From: an uncultured Clostridia bacterium
GTDB taxonomy: Bacteria; Bacillota; Clostridia; TANB77; UBA1234
Length of the DNA: 6,762 nucleotides
Assembly: GCA_947624765.1 (NCBI GenBank)
Contig: CANQLS010000085.1
Span: 1-6,762, forward strand
Direction of reading: 5' to 3'
Each line of letters starts with the position of its first letter. Positions within the stretch are counted from its first letter, which is position 1. Below the pieces are notes generated by a model. The model searched no databases and was not told the DNA's origin. It was given only the letters and a program-made list of their open reading frames with translations. The position numbers and the translations under genes were made by a program. This document shows positions 1-4,893 of the stretch, piece after piece.

Positions 1-378
1 ATAGATAAATTAATGAAAAACACTAAAGATGTAATAGCATTAGAAAATATATATCTATTTTTGAATAAAAAAGATGAGTTATTGAATTTATTATTAACAA
101 AAGAAAATGAATATAGATTAATTGCAAATATAGACAATCTAAAAGATGAATATAATAGCAAGATACTAACATATTTAAAATCAAGATTTTATGAAGTAGT
201 AGAAAATGAAAAAAGTAGAGAGAACTATAGAAAAGCTAGTGCTTATGTAAAGGGTATTAGTAAACTAAATAATGGAGAAAGCCTAGTTAATAGTTTAATA
301 AATGAATTAAAAACATCTAAATATTCAAAAAGAATAGCTCTGTTTGACGAAATATCTCATGTAATTGAGAACAAATAA
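1..378 (+). CDS. C-terminal part of a larger protein, tentatively SWIM zinc-finger family
   Basis: The frame is open from base 1 (IDKL precedes the first Met at 13), with no Shine-Dalgarno site before that Met, so this is probably the 3' end of a gene starting outside the window. The visible 125 residues are charged and helix-rich, with no membrane segment or cysteines. The tail reads RENYRKASAYVKGISKL, then a linker, then LINELKTSKYSKRIALFDEI. From memory, a helical ending of the form NYR-A-x-Y-x-K ... LI-x-L-x-x-x-Y-x-x-R-x-AL-x-DE is common at the end of SWIM zinc-finger family proteins, after a superhelical repeat region. The zinc-binding part itself would lie upstream, so the family call is a resemblance and not proof. 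It ends in TAA, followed 14 bases later by a small frameshifted ORF. A different helical-repeat protein is possible. Confidence 0.55.
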   Translation: MDKLMKNTKDVIALENIYLFLNKKDELLNLLLTKENEYRLIANIDNLKDEYNSKILTYLKSRFYEVVENEKSRENYRKASAYVKGISKLNNGESLVNSLINELKTSKYSKRIALFDEISHVIENK

Positions 379-392
379 ATAAGATGTAAATT

Positions 393-538
393 ATGAAAAG
401 AAATAATAAAAAAAATCAAAAGTAATATTTGTAATAATATTAATACTAATTATTATAGTGGGTGCAATTTACTTACAATTCTTTCCAATTTTTTCACTTT
501 TCTATAAATATACAGTTGACAAAATCTATACTGCGTGA
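393..538 (+). pseudogene. Small single-pass membrane protein ORF, frameshifted at an A8 run
   Basis: An ATG at 393 opens MKRNNKKNQK and stops at 423-425. If the run of eight A at 408-415 had nine, the frame would join the next one and run to TGA at 536-538. That gives about 48 residues: a lysine/asparagine-rich start, then a hydrophobic segment VIFVIILILIIIVGAIYL, then FFPIFSLFYKYTVDKIYTA. Positive residues before one hydrophobic helix is the classic layout of a small membrane-anchored peptide with its N-terminus inside, which argues against chance. The second part has no plausible start codon of its own. The ribosome site is poor (AAGATG nine bases or less upstream). Options are a decayed gene, a sequencing or assembly error in the homopolymer, or transcriptional slippage on A8. 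The protein family is not recognised. A promoter for the next gene overlaps its 3' end. Confidence 0.45.
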
Positions 539-544
539 TACAAT
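516..544 (+). promoter_or_regulatory. Near-consensus sigma-70 type promoter for the sigma-like gene
   Basis: TTGACA at 516-521 and TACAAT at 539-544 are separated by exactly 17 bases. The -35 is a perfect match and the -10 differs at one position. Transcription would start near 551, leaving a leader of about 30 bases before the ATG at 582, which has an AGGTG ribosome site at 571-575. This is the best promoter in the window, and it implies vegetative-sigma expression of the downstream gene independent of the genes to the left. Confidence 0.75.
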
Positions 545-581
545 TTGGCTCAAAAATGATTCAATATAATAGGTGTAAGAA

Positions 582-1544
582 ATGTATAGAAATAGTGAAC
601 TTTTGGAATATTTAATCAAAAAATATAAGCTTAAAAATGGTATGATGATAGGTATTGATTTATTAAATAAAATATCAATAAACGAAAATATAAAAATTAA
701 AGATTTAATGTGTTTGCTTGAAATAAAAAATGGCATATATTCTAAATTAAAAAATCATAGGCAGAAAAAAACAAAAATAATACTTGGAAAATATAAAAAG
801 GTTTTAAATAAAAAGATTATAAATGTTGAAAAAATTAATATAGATGAACTATATGACATAAAAGAGAATACACTATTTAATGAATTAGAGTTAATAAATA
901 ATTTTGGAATATCAAAATACAGATATAACAAAATGAAAAATGATGAAAACTACAAAGTAAATATAATTGATATGAAAGAAAAGCACAAAATAGATTTAAT
1001 GAAGATTGATTTCAAATTTTTTGAAAAGTATGGTAATAGATATTATAAGAAAGAGGAACTTTCGGAGCAATGCAAAATAAGGCATACTACTTTAAATGAT
1101 TTTGTATTATATTATGGTAAAAATTATAAACATTATAAATTTAATAAAATACAATTAAATGAAAGTGAAAAAGGTTTTTGGATTGGAGAAGAAAATGTTT
1201 CAATGCCAGAAAGTTTTATTGTACAAAATTTTAATATAATAGAAAGTAAAATAAAAAAGTTAGCTAAAAAAATTTCTTTTCAATATAATTGTCAAGAATT
1301 TTATGAAGATTTTATTGATGAAGCAATGGAAAATTTAATGAAATTTGGAAATATTGTTAAGTCCTTTTATTTTAATAAGGACTTAATTTTTAATATAATA
1401 ATGATAAAAGAAAAATTTGTAATGCTTCATTACTATAAGAAAAATAAGAGAAACTACATTTATTTAGATTCATATGAACAACAAATGATTCCTCGCTTAA
1501 AATATTTAAGTGATTCTAAATATGATCCTCAAAATTTAATATAA
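582..1544 (+). CDS. Multi-HTH protein with C-terminal sigma region 2-like segment
   Basis: A 320-residue, lysine-rich, soluble protein with no signal peptide or membrane helix. The start is fixed by AGGTG six bases upstream and a promoter at 516-544. The N-terminal half appears to hold three short helix-turn-helix-like modules: about 38-63 (IKIKDLMCLLEIKNGIYSKL), 96-121 (FNELELINNFGISKYRYNKM) and 153-181 (KKEELSEQCKIRHTTLNDFV). Each has a short helix, a turn with Gly or Ile, then a helix rich in Lys/Tyr. Residues about 218-290 resemble sigma-70 region 2: IIESKIKKLAKK, then YEDFIDEAMENLMKFG, comparable to the DLIQEG..GL core, then KEKFVMLHYYKKNKR in the place of the DNA-melting aromatic/basic helix. 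A region 4 is not apparent. I infer a DNA-binding regulator or divergent sigma-like factor, not a confirmed one. The gene stands alone, since the genes on both sides have their own spacing and signals. Confidence 0.75.
   Translation: MYRNSELLEYLIKKYKLKNGMMIGIDLLNKISINENIKIKDLMCLLEIKNGIYSKLKNHRQKKTKIILGKYKKVLNKKIINVEKINIDELYDIKENTLFNELELINNFGISKYRYNKMKNDENYKVNIIDMKEKHKIDLMKIDFKFFEKYGNRYYKKEELSEQCKIRHTTLNDFVLYYGKNYKHYKFNKIQLNESEKGFWIGEENVSMPESFIVQNFNIIESKIKKLAKKISFQYNCQEFYEDFIDEAMENLMKFGNIVKSFYFNKDLIFNIIMIKEKFVMLHYYKKNKRNYIYLDSYEQQMIPRLKYLSDSKYDPQNLI
1357..1391 (+). repeat. Intragenic perfect inverted repeat followed by T5
   Basis: TTAAGTCCTT at 1357-1366 and AAGGACTTAA at 1377-1386 are exact reverse complements around a 10-base loop, followed at once by TTTTT at 1387-1391. 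The shape is that of an intrinsic terminator, but it lies inside the sigma-like gene, where it encodes part of the VKSFYFNKDLIF stretch. It has only three G:C pairs per stem, so it may be weak. It could limit full-length transcript or be a chance product of codon choice. Confidence 0.5.
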
Positions 1545-1672
1545 TTTCAAAATGTATTGAAACATGTCACAAAATCACTATTTTTTATATGAAAGTTATG
1601 ATAATATAAAAATAATGTAAGACATAAAATATAAAAATTTATTTTTATACAAAATTATAAGGATGTGTTAAT

Positions 1673-2608
1673 ATGTTTGATTCAAAAAATGGAATTGTTG
1701 GGTTAGCTATTGGGGATGCAATGGGAGTACCATTAGAATTTTGTACAAGAGAGGAATTACAAAAAAGTCCTACTACTGAAATGACAGGATATGGTAGTCA
1801 TGATGTGCCTAAAGGTTGCTGGTCAGATGATACATCAATGACTTTGGCTACAGTAGATGCCATCATAAAAGATAAAGATGTAAATTGCGATACAATTGCA
1901 AATAATTTTTTAGCTTGGTTAAATGATGCAAAATATACATCAACCAATAAAGTATTTGATATTGGTAGAACTTGCATGAAGGCTATTTTTAGATATGCAA
2001 AAGGTGAAGAAAAAGCTGAAGAGTGTGGAGGCAAATCAGCATTGAATAATGGTAATGGTTCTTTAATGAGAATTTTACCAATAGTCTATTACAGTTATTC
2101 AAATAAAATGTCCGAAGAAAATATATATAATTTGGTAAAAAGAGTTTCATCAATAACTCATGCACACGAAATAAGTATAATGGGATGCTTTATATATGTT
2201 ATATATGGCATAGAACTATTAAATAATAAAAATTTAGAACAAGCTTATAACATTATTAAAAAAATAAATTTTAATAATTATTTTTCAAATGAAACAATTG
2301 AGAAATATAGTAGAATATTAAAACATAATATTAAAAATTATTCTATGGAAGAAATAAAATCTACAGGTTTTGTTATAGATACATTAGAAGCCACTTTATG
2401 GGTTTTATTAAATACTTCTACATATGATGAATCAATTATTAAAGCAATAAACTTGGGTGAAGATACAGATACAGTTGGAGCTTGCGTTGGTGGAATTGCA
2501 GGAATATATTATGGTTTGGATTCAATAAATCAATCATGGAAAAATGATTTGTTGAAGTATGATTATTTGGTTGGGTTATGTGATAAGTTCAATGAGGTGT
2601 TAAATTAA
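1673..2608 (+). CDS. ADP-ribosylglycohydrolase (DraG/ARH family)
   Basis: A 311-residue enzyme of typical length for the family, predicted to remove ADP-ribose from modified proteins, nucleic acids or small molecules using two metal ions, in the cytoplasm. The N-terminus GLAIGDAMGVPLEF (residues 10-23) is the family opening. WSDDTSM (50-56) supplies the first Thr/Asp-Asp metal ligands, and NNGNGSLMR (125-133) is the conserved central loop. THAHE (162-166) and GFVIDTLEATLW (232-243) match conserved helices, and NLGEDTDTVGA (260-270) gives the second set of metal ligands. All expected catalytic positions appear intact. The start is supported by AAGGATG about seven bases upstream. No strong promoter is visible in 1545-1672; a weak TTGAAA (1557) with a TATTTT at 1579 is the best guess. 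The exact substrate (ADP-ribosyl-arginine, dinitrogenase reductase or other) cannot be told. The next gene encodes a Nudix hydrolase. Confidence 0.93.
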   Translation: MFDSKNGIVGLAIGDAMGVPLEFCTREELQKSPTTEMTGYGSHDVPKGCWSDDTSMTLATVDAIIKDKDVNCDTIANNFLAWLNDAKYTSTNKVFDIGRTCMKAIFRYAKGEEKAEECGGKSALNNGNGSLMRILPIVYYSYSNKMSEENIYNLVKRVSSITHAHEISIMGCFIYVIYGIELLNNKNLEQAYNIIKKINFNNYFSNETIEKYSRILKHNIKNYSMEEIKSTGFVIDTLEATLWVLLNTSTYDESIIKAINLGEDTDTVGACVGGIAGIYYGLDSINQSWKNDLLKYDYLVGLCDKFNEVLN

Positions 2609-2643
2609 AAAATAAAAATATTACTGTTAAAAAGTTAAATTTT

Positions 2644-2672
2644 ATGAAATGCTTTCTTAAATATGATATAAT
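2644..2672 (+). promoter_or_regulatory. Extended -10 promoter for the Nudix gene
   Basis: A perfect TATAAT at 2667-2672 is preceded directly by TGA (2664-2666), an extended -10. ATGAAA at 2644-2649, 17 bases upstream, is a four-of-six -35. The start would fall near 2679, so the TTG and first ATG codons of the open frame (2694, 2709) are in the leader and the Shine-Dalgarno site at 2716 is well placed. The Nudix gene is therefore probably transcribed separately from the ADP-ribosylglycohydrolase. Confidence 0.6.
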
Positions 2673-2715
2673 ATTTGTAAAGCTATTATAATATTGAAAA
2701 AATTATTAATGAATG

Positions 2716-2720
2716 AGGAG
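2716..2720 (+). promoter_or_regulatory. Ribosome binding site that sets the Nudix start at 2727
   Basis: AGGAG, within GAGGAG at 2715-2720, lies six bases before the ATG at 2727. The open frame extends upstream to TTG 2694 and ATG 2709, but neither has a comparable site, and the second would place this motif inside the coding region. Confidence 0.75.
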
Positions 2721-2726
2721 AAAAAG

Positions 2727-3248
2727 ATGAATGTAAAAATATATAATGAAGATAATATAACTGATAATGATATTGATGAAATTGTTACAAGAGTGAAAGC
2801 TTTTATAATTAATAGTAAAAATGAACTTCTTTATGCAAATTCTGATTGTGGAATACAATTAATAGGTGGACATGTAGAAAAAGAAGAAAAGCTTGAAAGT
2901 GCTGTTAAAAGAGAAGTTCAAGAAGAAACAGGAATAGTATTGCAAAACGAAGATATTACTGCTCCTTTTTTTGAAATAAAGCATTATACTAAAAATCATA
3001 AAGGAACTGGAAAAAATAGAATGTCAAATATAATGTATTATTTTATAAAAACAGACAACGAGCCAGATATGAATAAAATGAATTTAACTGCGAATGAATT
3101 GAAAAATCAATTTTCATATCATTATTGTTTGATAGATGAATTTGAGAGTATTTTGAAATCTTGTATAAAAAATTATGAATCTGAAATTAATGGAAAAATA
3201 GCAAAAGAAATTCTTATTGCTTTTGAAGAGTTAAAAAAGAAACTATAA
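2727..3248 (+). CDS. Nudix hydrolase
   Basis: A 173-residue protein predicted to hydrolyse a nucleoside diphosphate linked to another moiety, with Mg or Mn. The Nudix box runs from G48 to I70: GHVEKEE, seven residues, then REVQEETGI, an exact fit to GX5EX7REUXEEXGU with the metal-binding glutamates E63, E66 and E67. The preceding strand AFIINSKNELLYA and IQLIGGH are the usual lead-in. The C-terminal part beyond the box is longer than in minimal family members and ends in a helix (KIAKEILIAFEELKKKL) that may shape the substrate pocket. The substrate cannot be assigned. Placement beside an ADP-ribosylglycohydrolase makes ADP-ribose a reasonable hypothesis, but no ADP-ribose-specific motif is evident. 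The start is chosen at ATG 2727 from the ribosome site; the frame itself is open from 2694. The stop codon lies inside a hairpin shared with the convergent acetyltransferase gene. Confidence 0.9.
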   Translation: MNVKIYNEDNITDNDIDEIVTRVKAFIINSKNELLYANSDCGIQLIGGHVEKEEKLESAVKREVQEETGIVLQNEDITAPFFEIKHYTKNHKGTGKNRMSNIMYYFIKTDNEPDMNKMNLTANELKNQFSYHYCLIDEFESILKSCIKNYESEINGKIAKEILIAFEELKKKL

Positions 3249-3267
3249 AAAGTTATTTTTATAGTTT
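3231..3267 (-). terminator. Hairpin between convergent genes; terminator for the acetyltransferase gene
   Basis: AAACTATAAAAA (3240-3251) and TTTTTATAGTTT (3256-3267) form a perfect 12-bp stem with a GTTA loop. Read on the minus strand, the stem is followed by CTTTTTTAA, giving an intrinsic terminator about 30 bases after the acetyltransferase stop. Read on the plus strand, the U-rich right arm could also slow polymerase, but no further T-run follows directly. The stem has only two G:C pairs and includes the Nudix stop codon, so its strength is uncertain. Confidence 0.6.
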
Positions 3268-3298
3268 GCAAGTATTTGAAAAACAGAATAATACTTAA

Positions 3299-3784
3299 TT
3301 AATCTAATTTTTTTGAAACGATTATATCTCTTGGGATATAACCGTTTTTTTCGTAAAAGTTTAACCCTTTTTTATTCGGACCAAATACTTCGATACTAAT
3401 TCTTTTGCATTTTATATTCTCGAAATATTTTTCTATCTCTTCTAACAATAATTTACCAATTCCATTTCCTCGAATAGAATCTTTAACAATTAATTCAATT
3501 ACAGTACCAGTTTTAGCGCAATCGTTTGTCAGCCTATCAATTTCATCTTTTTCTTGAACTATTCCCATGATTAGACCTACGATTAAATTATTCTCAACTG
3601 CAAGAAAGATTTTGCCTTCTTGAGTGTTAACTTTTTTAATATCCATTTTAAAACTTTCTTCTCTGTATTCAGGAAGCATTACTTGTGTGTGCCAATCATC
3701 AATATCTATCAAGTAATTTTGTAATTCAACTAACAAATCTTTTATTTGTTCATTATACATTGAGTTATATTCAATAATTTTCAT
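3299..3784 (-). CDS. GNAT family N-acetyltransferase
   Basis: A 161-residue protein of the usual single-domain GNAT size, expected to transfer an acetyl group from acetyl-CoA to an amine on a small molecule or protein. Motif A is clear: strand GTVIELIVKDSIRG (93-106) leads into R105-G-N-G-I-G110, the R/Q-x-x-G-x-G/A acetyl-CoA pyrophosphate loop, followed by helix KLLLEEIEKYF. The motif B region is ISIEVFGPNKKGLNFYEKNGY (129-149), with the typical N-x-x-x-x-x-FYEKxGF/Y ending. FLAVENNLIVGLIMG (60-74) is the central beta pair. The ATG at 3784 is preferred because AGGAGGG lies six bases upstream; the frame is open to a GTG at 3805 that would include that site. The target cannot be inferred: it could be an antibiotic, polyamine or protein N-terminus. 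It is transcribed divergently from the rubredoxin fusion and converges on the Nudix gene. Confidence 0.9.
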   Translation of the reverse strand: MKIIEYNSMYNEQIKDLLVELQNYLIDIDDWHTQVMLPEYREESFKMDIKKVNTQEGKIFLAVENNLIVGLIMGIVQEKDEIDRLTNDCAKTGTVIELIVKDSIRGNGIGKLLLEEIEKYFENIKCKRISIEVFGPNKKGLNFYEKNGYIPRDIIVSKKLD

Positions 3785-3790
3785 TAATAT

Positions 3791-3797
3791 CCCTCCT
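3791..3797 (-). promoter_or_regulatory. Strong ribosome binding site for the acetyltransferase
   Basis: The minus strand reads AGGAGGG, six bases before the ATG at 3784-3782. It rules against the upstream GTG at 3805 as start. Confidence 0.8.
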
Positions 3798-3808
3798 AAT
3801 ACCACTTA

Positions 3809-3837
3809 AATATATCATAATGTTTTGGCGAAAACAA
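3809..3837 (-). promoter_or_regulatory. Candidate promoter for the acetyltransferase gene
   Basis: On the minus strand TTGTTT (3837-3832) is followed after 17 bases by TATATT (3814-3809), which is three-of-six and five-of-six matches to consensus with ideal spacing. The transcript would start near 3802, just ahead of the ribosome site at 3797. A short dyad at 3821-3836 overlaps the -35. Confidence 0.42.
3821..3836. repeat. Short dyad TGTTTT-GGCG-AAAACA, operator-like
   Basis: Arms TGTTTT (3821-3826) and AAAACA (3831-3836) are exact reverse complements around GGCG, an island of G+C in an AT-rich spacer. The dyad covers most of the candidate -35 of the acetyltransferase promoter and lies upstream of the divergent rubredoxin-fusion promoter. 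It could be a repressor site or a chance dyad. No regulator is identified. Confidence 0.3.
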
Positions 3838-3898
3838 GAAAGAAGAAACAATATTTTATACAAAACGTTACTAGATAATGGTAATTTTGAGAGTATTA

Positions 3899-3927
3899 TT
3901 GTAAATAGAAGAAAAATCAAATATAAT
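3899..3927 (+). promoter_or_regulatory. Promoter for the flavin reductase-rubredoxin gene
   Basis: TTGTAA (3899-3904) and a perfect TATAAT (3922-3927) are spaced by 17 bases. The transcript would begin near 3934, leaving a leader of about 74 bases before the ATG at 4008. This promoter lies inside an otherwise open 61-codon frame (3820-4005), which argues that frame is not a gene. Confidence 0.6.
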
Positions 3928-4007
3928 GATAATAAAGCAGTAAAGCTATCAATCAATGATATTAATTATGATTTAAGATTTGAAATAATATTTTTAAGGA
4001 GGTAATC

Positions 4008-4733
4008 ATGGATTTTAAAGTTTTAAACAATATTTCTTATGGAATGTATGTTGTCGCAACACGTGACAACGATAATAATTTTGGGTGTTTTGTAAATACT
4101 GTTTCTCAAATTACAGCAGAGAATCCAACTATTGCACTTAGTATTAACAAAGAAAATTACACTAATGAAATGATAAAGAAAATTAAAAGATTTTCTGTTT
4201 CAATTTTGTCAGAAAAAACAAATCCTTCAGTTATTGGTACATTTGGATTTTTCTCTTCGAGAGATACAGATAAATTTGCTAATGTTAAATATGAATATAT
4301 GCAAGACTTGCCAATACTTACTGACAATATGTGTGGAAATCTTATGTGCGAATTATTGGAAGTTGTTGATGTAGAAACTCACGATATCTTTATTGCAAGA
4401 GTTATAGATACAAAATCATATAACGAACAACTTACACCAATGACATACAAATATTATCATGAAGTTATCAAAGGAAAAGCTCCAAAAACTGCTCCAACAT
4501 ATAAAAATTTAAATGAAAATATTGAAGAAAATGAAACTGTTATAAATGATAATTCTAAAATACAATTTGAAACTGAGCAAATCAATACTACTAGTGCATA
4601 TAAAAAATACAGATGTACAATTTGCGGACATATTTATGATGAAGCTGTTGAAAAAGTGAGATTTTGTGATTTGCCTGACGATTGGGTTTGCCCTATTTGC
4701 GGAGTTGGTAAAGAGTTGTTTGTAGAGGAATGA
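4008..4733 (+). CDS. Flavin reductase-like / rubredoxin fusion (high-molecular-weight rubredoxin type)
   Basis: A 241-residue two-domain cytoplasmic electron carrier. Residues about 1-160 are a flavoredoxin/flavin reductase-like FMN-binding domain: ISYGMYVVATRDNDNNFGCFVNTVSQIT is the typical opening, followed by PTIALSINKENYTNEMI and SVSILSEKTNPSVIGTFG. A polar linker (about 165-198) leads to a C-terminal rubredoxin, YRCTICGHIYD ... DLPDDWVCPICGVGKELF, with iron ligands C203, C206, C228 and C231. The loop between the two CxxC pairs is shorter than in free-standing rubredoxin, and C220 sits in RFCDLPDDW where an acidic residue is usual. In the characterised high-molecular-weight rubredoxin, this fusion takes electrons from NAD(P)H and passes them to an FprA-type flavodiiron protein that reduces oxygen or NO; no such partner lies in this window. 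AAGGAGGT at 3996-4003 fixes the start. The gene appears monocistronic, divergent from the acetyltransferase gene. Confidence 0.92.
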   Translation: MDFKVLNNISYGMYVVATRDNDNNFGCFVNTVSQITAENPTIALSINKENYTNEMIKKIKRFSVSILSEKTNPSVIGTFGFFSSRDTDKFANVKYEYMQDLPILTDNMCGNLMCELLEVVDVETHDIFIARVIDTKSYNEQLTPMTYKYYHEVIKGKAPKTAPTYKNLNENIEENETVINDNSKIQFETEQINTTSAYKKYRCTICGHIYDEAVEKVRFCDLPDDWVCPICGVGKELFVEE

Positions 4734-4758
4734 GGTTACAAATAATGATAAAATTATT

Positions 4759-4824
4759 ATGATTGCATTGCTTGGAGTTTGGAATTGGGTATATATATTA
4801 ATTAAATATTTAAGAATTATTTAA
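4759..4824 (+). CDS. Very short hydrophobic ORF, doubtful
   Basis: A 21-residue frame, MIALLGVWNWVYILIKYLRII, fills part of the 160-base gap between the rubredoxin fusion and the surface protein gene. It is a plausible single membrane helix with a basic end, including two tryptophans, which are rare in random AT-rich sequence. However, no ribosome site stands at the right distance (the GAGG at 4732-4735 is over 20 bases away). The frame also continues upstream without a start until a stop at 4723. It may be the remnant of a longer gene or chance. Confidence 0.15.
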   Translation: MIALLGVWNWVYILIKYLRII

Positions 4825-4893
4825 TGATAAATAAAAAACTTTGGCTTAAGATAGAATCAAATAAAACTTTAAATATAAAGAGGGGTAAATAAA

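Noticed and set aside
494..736. 80-codon minus-strand hydrophobic frame
   Set aside because: It is the antisense shadow of the sigma-like gene start and its promoter; Phe/Ile/Ser-rich content is typical of reversed Lys/Asn-rich AT coding sequence.
1545..1562. TTTCAA-AATGTA-TTGAAA dyad just after the sigma-like gene
   Set aside because: The six-bp AT-rich stem without a T-run is too weak to call a terminator, and such dyads are frequent at this base composition.
1798..2034. 78-codon minus-strand frame
   Set aside because: It lies wholly inside the ADP-ribosylglycohydrolase gene, whose motifs are intact on the plus strand.
582..3248. A multi-gene defence or toxin-antitoxin system formed by the sigma-like, ADP-ribosylglycohydrolase and Nudix genes
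   Set aside because: At least the sigma-like and Nudix genes have separate promoters, no ADP-ribosyltransferase toxin or nuclease is present, and nothing beyond adjacency links the three.
3771..3956. 61-codon minus-strand frame covering the divergent spacer
   Set aside because: It overlaps the start of the acetyltransferase gene in another frame, and the strong AGGAGGG site serves the acetyltransferase ATG, not this frame.
3820..4005. 61-codon plus-strand frame MFWRKQERRNN... upstream of the rubredoxin fusion
   Set aside because: No ribosome site precedes its ATG, a good promoter for the next gene lies within it, and its 5' part overlaps the acetyltransferase promoter. Its C-terminal stretch looks mildly protein-like, so a remnant is not excluded.
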